The notes under the pieces: generated by a model
What the model saw: the letters and a program-made list of their open reading frames with translations, nothing else
Databases searched by the model: none
What the model was told of the DNA's origin: nothing
Part shown: positions 60,461 to 64,000 of the stretch, piece by piece
How the letters are laid out: each line of letters opens with the position of its first letter
Position numbering within the stretch: position 1 is the stretch's first letter
Program-made: the position numbers and the translations under genes
Source: Paenarthrobacter nitroguajacolicus JCM 14115
Lineage (GTDB): Bacteria; Actinomycetota; Actinomycetes; Actinomycetales; Micrococcaceae
DNA: 64,000 nucleotides
Assembly (NCBI GenBank): GCA_001313365.1
Contig: BBFS01000004.1
Coordinates: forward strand, 65,134-129,133
Direction of reading: 5' to 3'

Positions 60461-61719
60461 ATGACAATCTCGGCCTCCGCCTCAACGCCCGACATTACAG
60501 ATGTGCCGGAAGGCTTTCCTGTCGGTACCGTTGAGCCCTCCTACCTCCTGACGCAATCCTTGGACCCGGACCCGGCGGGAGTGTTCGGCAATCTGAGTTC
60601 AGAAGACCGGTCTTACCGGGACCGGGCCCGCGCGTTCGTCCAGGACGAGGTGCTGCCGGTGATTGCCGGGCATTGGAACGTGGTGAATACCCGCTTCATC
60701 TGCTGAAGCGGCTTGGCGAGCTTGATCTTTTGCGCGACGGCTCCAGGTGGAGGGTTTTGCCCCCATGTCCACGATGGCCGCGGGCTTAGTGAATATGGAG
60801 ATTAGCGTGGTGATGGCTCGATGGGTACAGTCGTCGCAGTCCAGGGCGGCCTGGCGCTGCGTTCGGTGGCGATGTGCGGCTCCGAGGAGCAGAAGCGGCG
60901 GCTGCTTACACCTATGGCCTGCGGCGATGAGTATGGCGCGTTTGCATTGACTGAGCTACCCACGGGTCGGACTCAGTGGCCCTGGAAACCACCGCCGTGG
61001 CAACGGCAGGCGGCTTCCTGCTGAATGGGGGGGAAAAGAAGTGGATCGGTAACGGTTCCGTGGGCGGCACCACGGTAGTTTGGGCCCGCGCCGAGGACGG
61101 ACAGGTGCACGGCTATCTAGTACCCCAGGACTCCCCCCCGGGGTATTGTGCCACAACCATCCAAGGAAAGTCCTCCCTGCGCGCCATCTGGCAGGCACAT
61201 ATCCGGCTGGAGAACGTCTTTGTCCCAGCGGAGAACGTTCTGCCGGGTGCCAACTCTTTCAAAGACACAACCCGGGTGCTACTTGCTACCCGGCTCGGGG
61301 GGTGGCCTGGTCCGCCGTCGGTCATGCCACGGCTGCTACGAGACCGCCGTGCAGTATGCGGCGCAGCGCGTTCAATTCGGCCGCCCCTTGGCCGCCTCGC
61401 AGATCGTTCAGGAACGCCTGGCCAGAATGCTGTCAGAACTGGCCACGATGCAGCTGATAGTGGTCCAGATGACCCGTCTGGAAGAATCGGGGGAACCTCA
61501 CTCCCATGCAGGCGTCACTGGCAAAATATACGTGCACCCGAACTGCACGCTCGATCGCGGCCAACGCCCGCGACCTGCTTGGCGGCAATGGCATCCTCCT
61601 TACCAACGCGTTGCTCGGCACATGGCCGATATCGAGGCCATCCACACTTATGAGGCACGGAGACTGTTCAAGCGCTGATCATTGGTCGCTCCATCACCGG
61701 CATCTCAGCCTTTAACTGA
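60461..61719 (+). CDS. Acyl-CoA dehydrogenase (glutaryl-CoA dehydrogenase-like)
   Basis: About 415 residues. FAD flavoprotein that introduces a double bond into an acyl-CoA. N-terminal GVFGNLSSEDRSYRDRARAF and SMGTVVAVQGGLALRSVAMC are helices; the flavin region is EYGAFALTEPTHGSDSVALE and LNGEKKWIGNGSVGGTTVVW. The C-terminal helical domain has YETAVQYAAQRVQFGRPLAA and ANARDLLGGNGILL. It ends RSITGISAFN at TGA 61717-61719. Breaks lie near 60680, 60740, 60815, 60960, 61135, 61300, 61495 and 61660. The ALTEP and FGRPLA blocks point to the glutaryl-CoA type. Confidence 0.85.
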
Positions 61720-61792
61720 TCTGGCACCTCGTCACGCCTGCACCTGCCTATTGCTGGTCCATCTTCCGTAGCCTTCCTGAAAGGGCAAACCC

Positions 61793-63005
61793 ATGAACTC
61801 AGATAGTAGAACTCCCGTTATCTTGTCCGGCGCACGAACACCGTTCGGGCGTTTTCGCGGCAGCCTATCCACGCTGTCTTCCAGCGACCTCGGTGCACAC
61901 GCCATCCGGACAGCCTTGGAACGTGCAGGCGTTGCTCCTGAGCAGATCGACGCGGTCATTGTCGGGCAGGTCATCCAGGCTGGTGCGGGCCAGGGCCCGG
62001 CTCGGCAGGCAAGCCTTGGCGCCGGTATCGGCTGGGACGTCCCCCCCACTGTTACCGTCAACAAACTCTGCCTTTCGGGACTGACAGCCGTGATCGACGC
62101 GGCGCGTATGATCCGAGCTGGGGAGGCTGACATTGTAGTTGCGGCCGGACAGGAATCCATGACGAACGCCCCCCCCATCTGGTCAAGGGCGTTCGCTCCG
62201 GCGTCGCTATCGGGGGGGACACGTCAATGGTTGATTCCCTGAACCACGACGGGTTACAGGATCCATTCAGCGGCGACTGATGGGTGCCGCCACCGACGCC
62301 GGGAACGCCACCCGGGGGCATCAGCCGCGAGGAGCAGGACGAGGTGGCCGCCCGTTCCCACCAACGTGCCGAAGCCGCCCGTGCCGCCGGGATCTTTGAC
62401 GCCGAAATCGCCCCCCCCGTCATCGTCGCACAGCGCAAAGGGCCGTCCTTGACAATCAGCGCAGACGAGGGCATCCGGGCCGAGACAACGGCGGAGACGC
62501 TGTCTGCACTTAAGCCCGCCTTTTCGAGCGCTGAGGATGCCACCGTCACCGCGGGCTCAGCATCACCACTCTCAGACGGCGCGGCCGCCGTCGTCATTGC
62601 CAGCAAAGCCGTGGCAATAGCCGCCGGACTGGAATGGATTGCTGAGATCGGAGCGCACGGTCAGACCGCCGGCCCCGACGGTCCCTGCATTCGCAGCCGT
62701 CGAAGGCCATCGAAGCTGCGCTCAAGCGTGAAGGCCTCGGTGTTGAAGACCTGGATCTAATCGAGATCAATGAGGCCTTTGCTTCCGTCCTCATCCAGTC
62801 GGCTAACGACCTTGGCGTCCCCACAGACCGGATCAACGCCGATGGCGGAGCCATTGCCCTCGGGCATCCGGTCGGCGCATCGGGCGCCCGGCTCGTATTG
62901 CATCAGGCGCTGGCCCTCCAGCGCGCCGGAGGTGGGACAGGCATCGTCGCCCTCTGCGGCGGTGGCGGACAGGGCGAGGCTCTGATTCTCAAGGCCGTCC
63001 GGTGA
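61793..63005 (+). CDS. Acetyl-CoA acetyltransferase (thiolase)
   Basis: About 395 residues. The start MNSDSRTPVILSGARTPFGR is typical. The nucleophile Cys is in VNKLCLSGLTAV. The central block AGSASPLSDGAAAVVIASKA, then IEINEAFASVLIQSANDLGV, the catalytic His in GGAIALGHPVGASGARLVLH, and the last Cys in VALCGGGGQGEALIL. It releases acetyl-CoA from 3-ketoacyl-CoA. A 7-C run near 62041 adds a proline. Breaks lie near 62170-62218, 62272, 62312 and 62683. Its last 4 bp overlap the next gene (GTGA). Confidence 0.92.
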
Positions 63006-64000
63006 ACACGACAGCCTCTGAAACCCAAGCCAGTAGTGAGAGCACATCATTTTCATCACTGGAAACACTTGAGATGCCCGGGCTGGGCACCTTCGCATTG
63101 ATCACGCTGACCGGCCGTGGTCGAAAGCCAGCTACTTTCAGCCCTGAATCCCTGAATGAACTCGGCAATCTCCTGCGTAACGTCAGTGATCGTGCCACGG
63201 TCGGAGAATTTGTTGCCGTTGGCATCACGGGCCAGGGGGGGCGAACCTTCGTAGCCGGCGCGGACCTGACAGCCATGCGAAACGTCACCGACGCACAATC
63301 TGCCCGCCACATTGCCGCCCTGGGACACGAAGTTTTTGGGGGTCCTCGCAGCCATTCCGGTACCAACCTTCGCCTTTATCAACGGCGCAGCCATCGGCGG
63401 CGGTCTGGAGATCGCCCTGGCCGCCGACTACCGCACTGTCTCATCAACAGCGAATGGGATCGCTTTGCCGGAGGCGTATTTGGGGGGGCTCGTCCCTGGC
63501 TGGGGGGGCGGGGGGGTATACCGGCTGCCACGGCTGATCGGCCCGCGCAATGCCGTCAAAATCATGATTGAAAACGCACTCAGCCATAACAAGACCCTCA
63601 GCGGCGCCATTGCTCAGGAATTGGGGGGGATTGCCGATGCAATCTATGACCCACAGGATTTCCTCGCTGAGTCTCTTTCTTGGGCGAGGTCGATCATTGG
63701 GCCCGACAGGCACGTCCACAAGGCGCTGGCGTCCCGTCGCAGTGTAAAGGCATACGGCGCTGACCGCGAATGGGACGCCGCCCTCGGCGCGGGGGCATGA
63801 TTTCCTGGCGGCTCGGAATGCAAGCAACAAACCCGCGCCGCCACGCGTGCTGGAACTCCTCGAGCGGTGCCGAACCTTGGATCAGGCTGAGGCCTCCGGA
63901 CTCGAGATCGAAGCGCTCACCGAACTGATTCAGACGCCAGAGTTCAAGAATTCGGTCTACGCCCTGCTGGACTTGCTCCAGCGCCGTGCGAAGAATCCAT
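63002..64000 (+). CDS. Enoyl-CoA hydratase domain of a beta-oxidation enzyme (cut by window end)
   Basis: At least 330 residues. Crotonase fold: [20 protein letters not shown] is the first oxyanion loop, [20 protein letters not shown] the second, then [20 protein letters not shown] with the catalytic Glu region. After the hydratase the frame goes on with [20 protein letters not shown] and [14 protein letters not shown]. That linker is as in actinobacterial multifunctional FadB/FadJ proteins, so a 3-hydroxyacyl-CoA dehydrogenase domain probably lies beyond 64000. GTG 63002. Breaks lie near 63340 and 63795; several G runs (63235, 63483, 63503, 63624) add residues. Confidence 0.85.

Noticed and set aside
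1..64000. 7-base G/C runs as phase-variable switches
   Set aside because: They occur in housekeeping enzymes and transfer genes alike, and many only add a residue; contingency runs would be few and near starts of surface genes.
1..64000. CRISPR arrays, rRNA genes, riboswitches
   Set aside because: No regularly spaced direct repeats, no rRNA-like sequence and no recognisable riboswitch core were seen on either strand.

Overview
The window looks like the chromosome of a high-GC actinobacterium of the Micrococcaceae, most like Arthrobacter or Paenarthrobacter. The basis is the left arm: hisE-hisG-hisF, hisI, trpE, a trp-region membrane gene, an HGxxPAAW gene, trpC-trpB-trpA, lgt, gltB-gltD, pyk and a PdtaR-like ANTAR regulator. 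I know this order and these protein sequences from that family; no search was run. Nearly every long gene is broken into several frames. The breaks come from single-base indels, and many G or C runs are stretched to six to eight bases even in essential genes. I read this as consensus error, so each gene is annotated over its probable intact extent.

Region 1 (1-19.2 kb) is conserved chromosome: histidine and tryptophan synthesis, lipoprotein maturation, glutamate synthase, pyruvate kinase and a tRNA-Leu(CAA).

Region 2 (about 19.25-49.5 kb) is an integrative and conjugative element inserted at the 3' end of that tRNA. A tyrosine integrase and a minus-strand excisionase-like protein come first. 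An AT-richer membrane-protein gene and a small gene follow. Next is a regulatory or defence-like block: ImmA/IrrE-like peptidase, MAB_1171c-type membrane protein, two paralogous HTH proteins, two winged-helix proteins, an alpha/beta hydrolase and a sigma-like factor. The mating apparatus follows (TcpC-like protein, NlpC/P60 hydrolase, DUF6112-like and VirB6/TrbL-like membrane proteins, SCO6880-family protein, VirB4-like ATPase, coupling protein, DUF4913, ArdC-like protein, SSB, MobF relaxase). It is interrupted by a three-gene cassette resembling ABC-three-component defence systems: a DUF4297/Cap4-like nuclease, a middle component and an SMC-type ATPase with a CxxC pair in its coiled coil.

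Region 3 (49.6-59.3 kb) is a sugar or polyol catabolic cluster: a divergent MFS polyol permease and FGGY kinase, a DeoR-type regulator, a zinc-type dehydrogenase, a class II aldolase and a three-gene ABC sugar importer. The likely scheme is import, oxidation to a ketose, phosphorylation and aldol cleavage. The substrate is unknown.

Region 4 (60.4-64 kb) carries acyl-CoA degradation genes: an acyl-CoA dehydrogenase, a thiolase and the start of an enoyl-CoA hydratase or multifunctional enzyme cut by the window end. No second copy of the tRNA 3' end was seen, so the right border of the island is unresolved and regions 3-4 could be cargo or ordinary chromosome.
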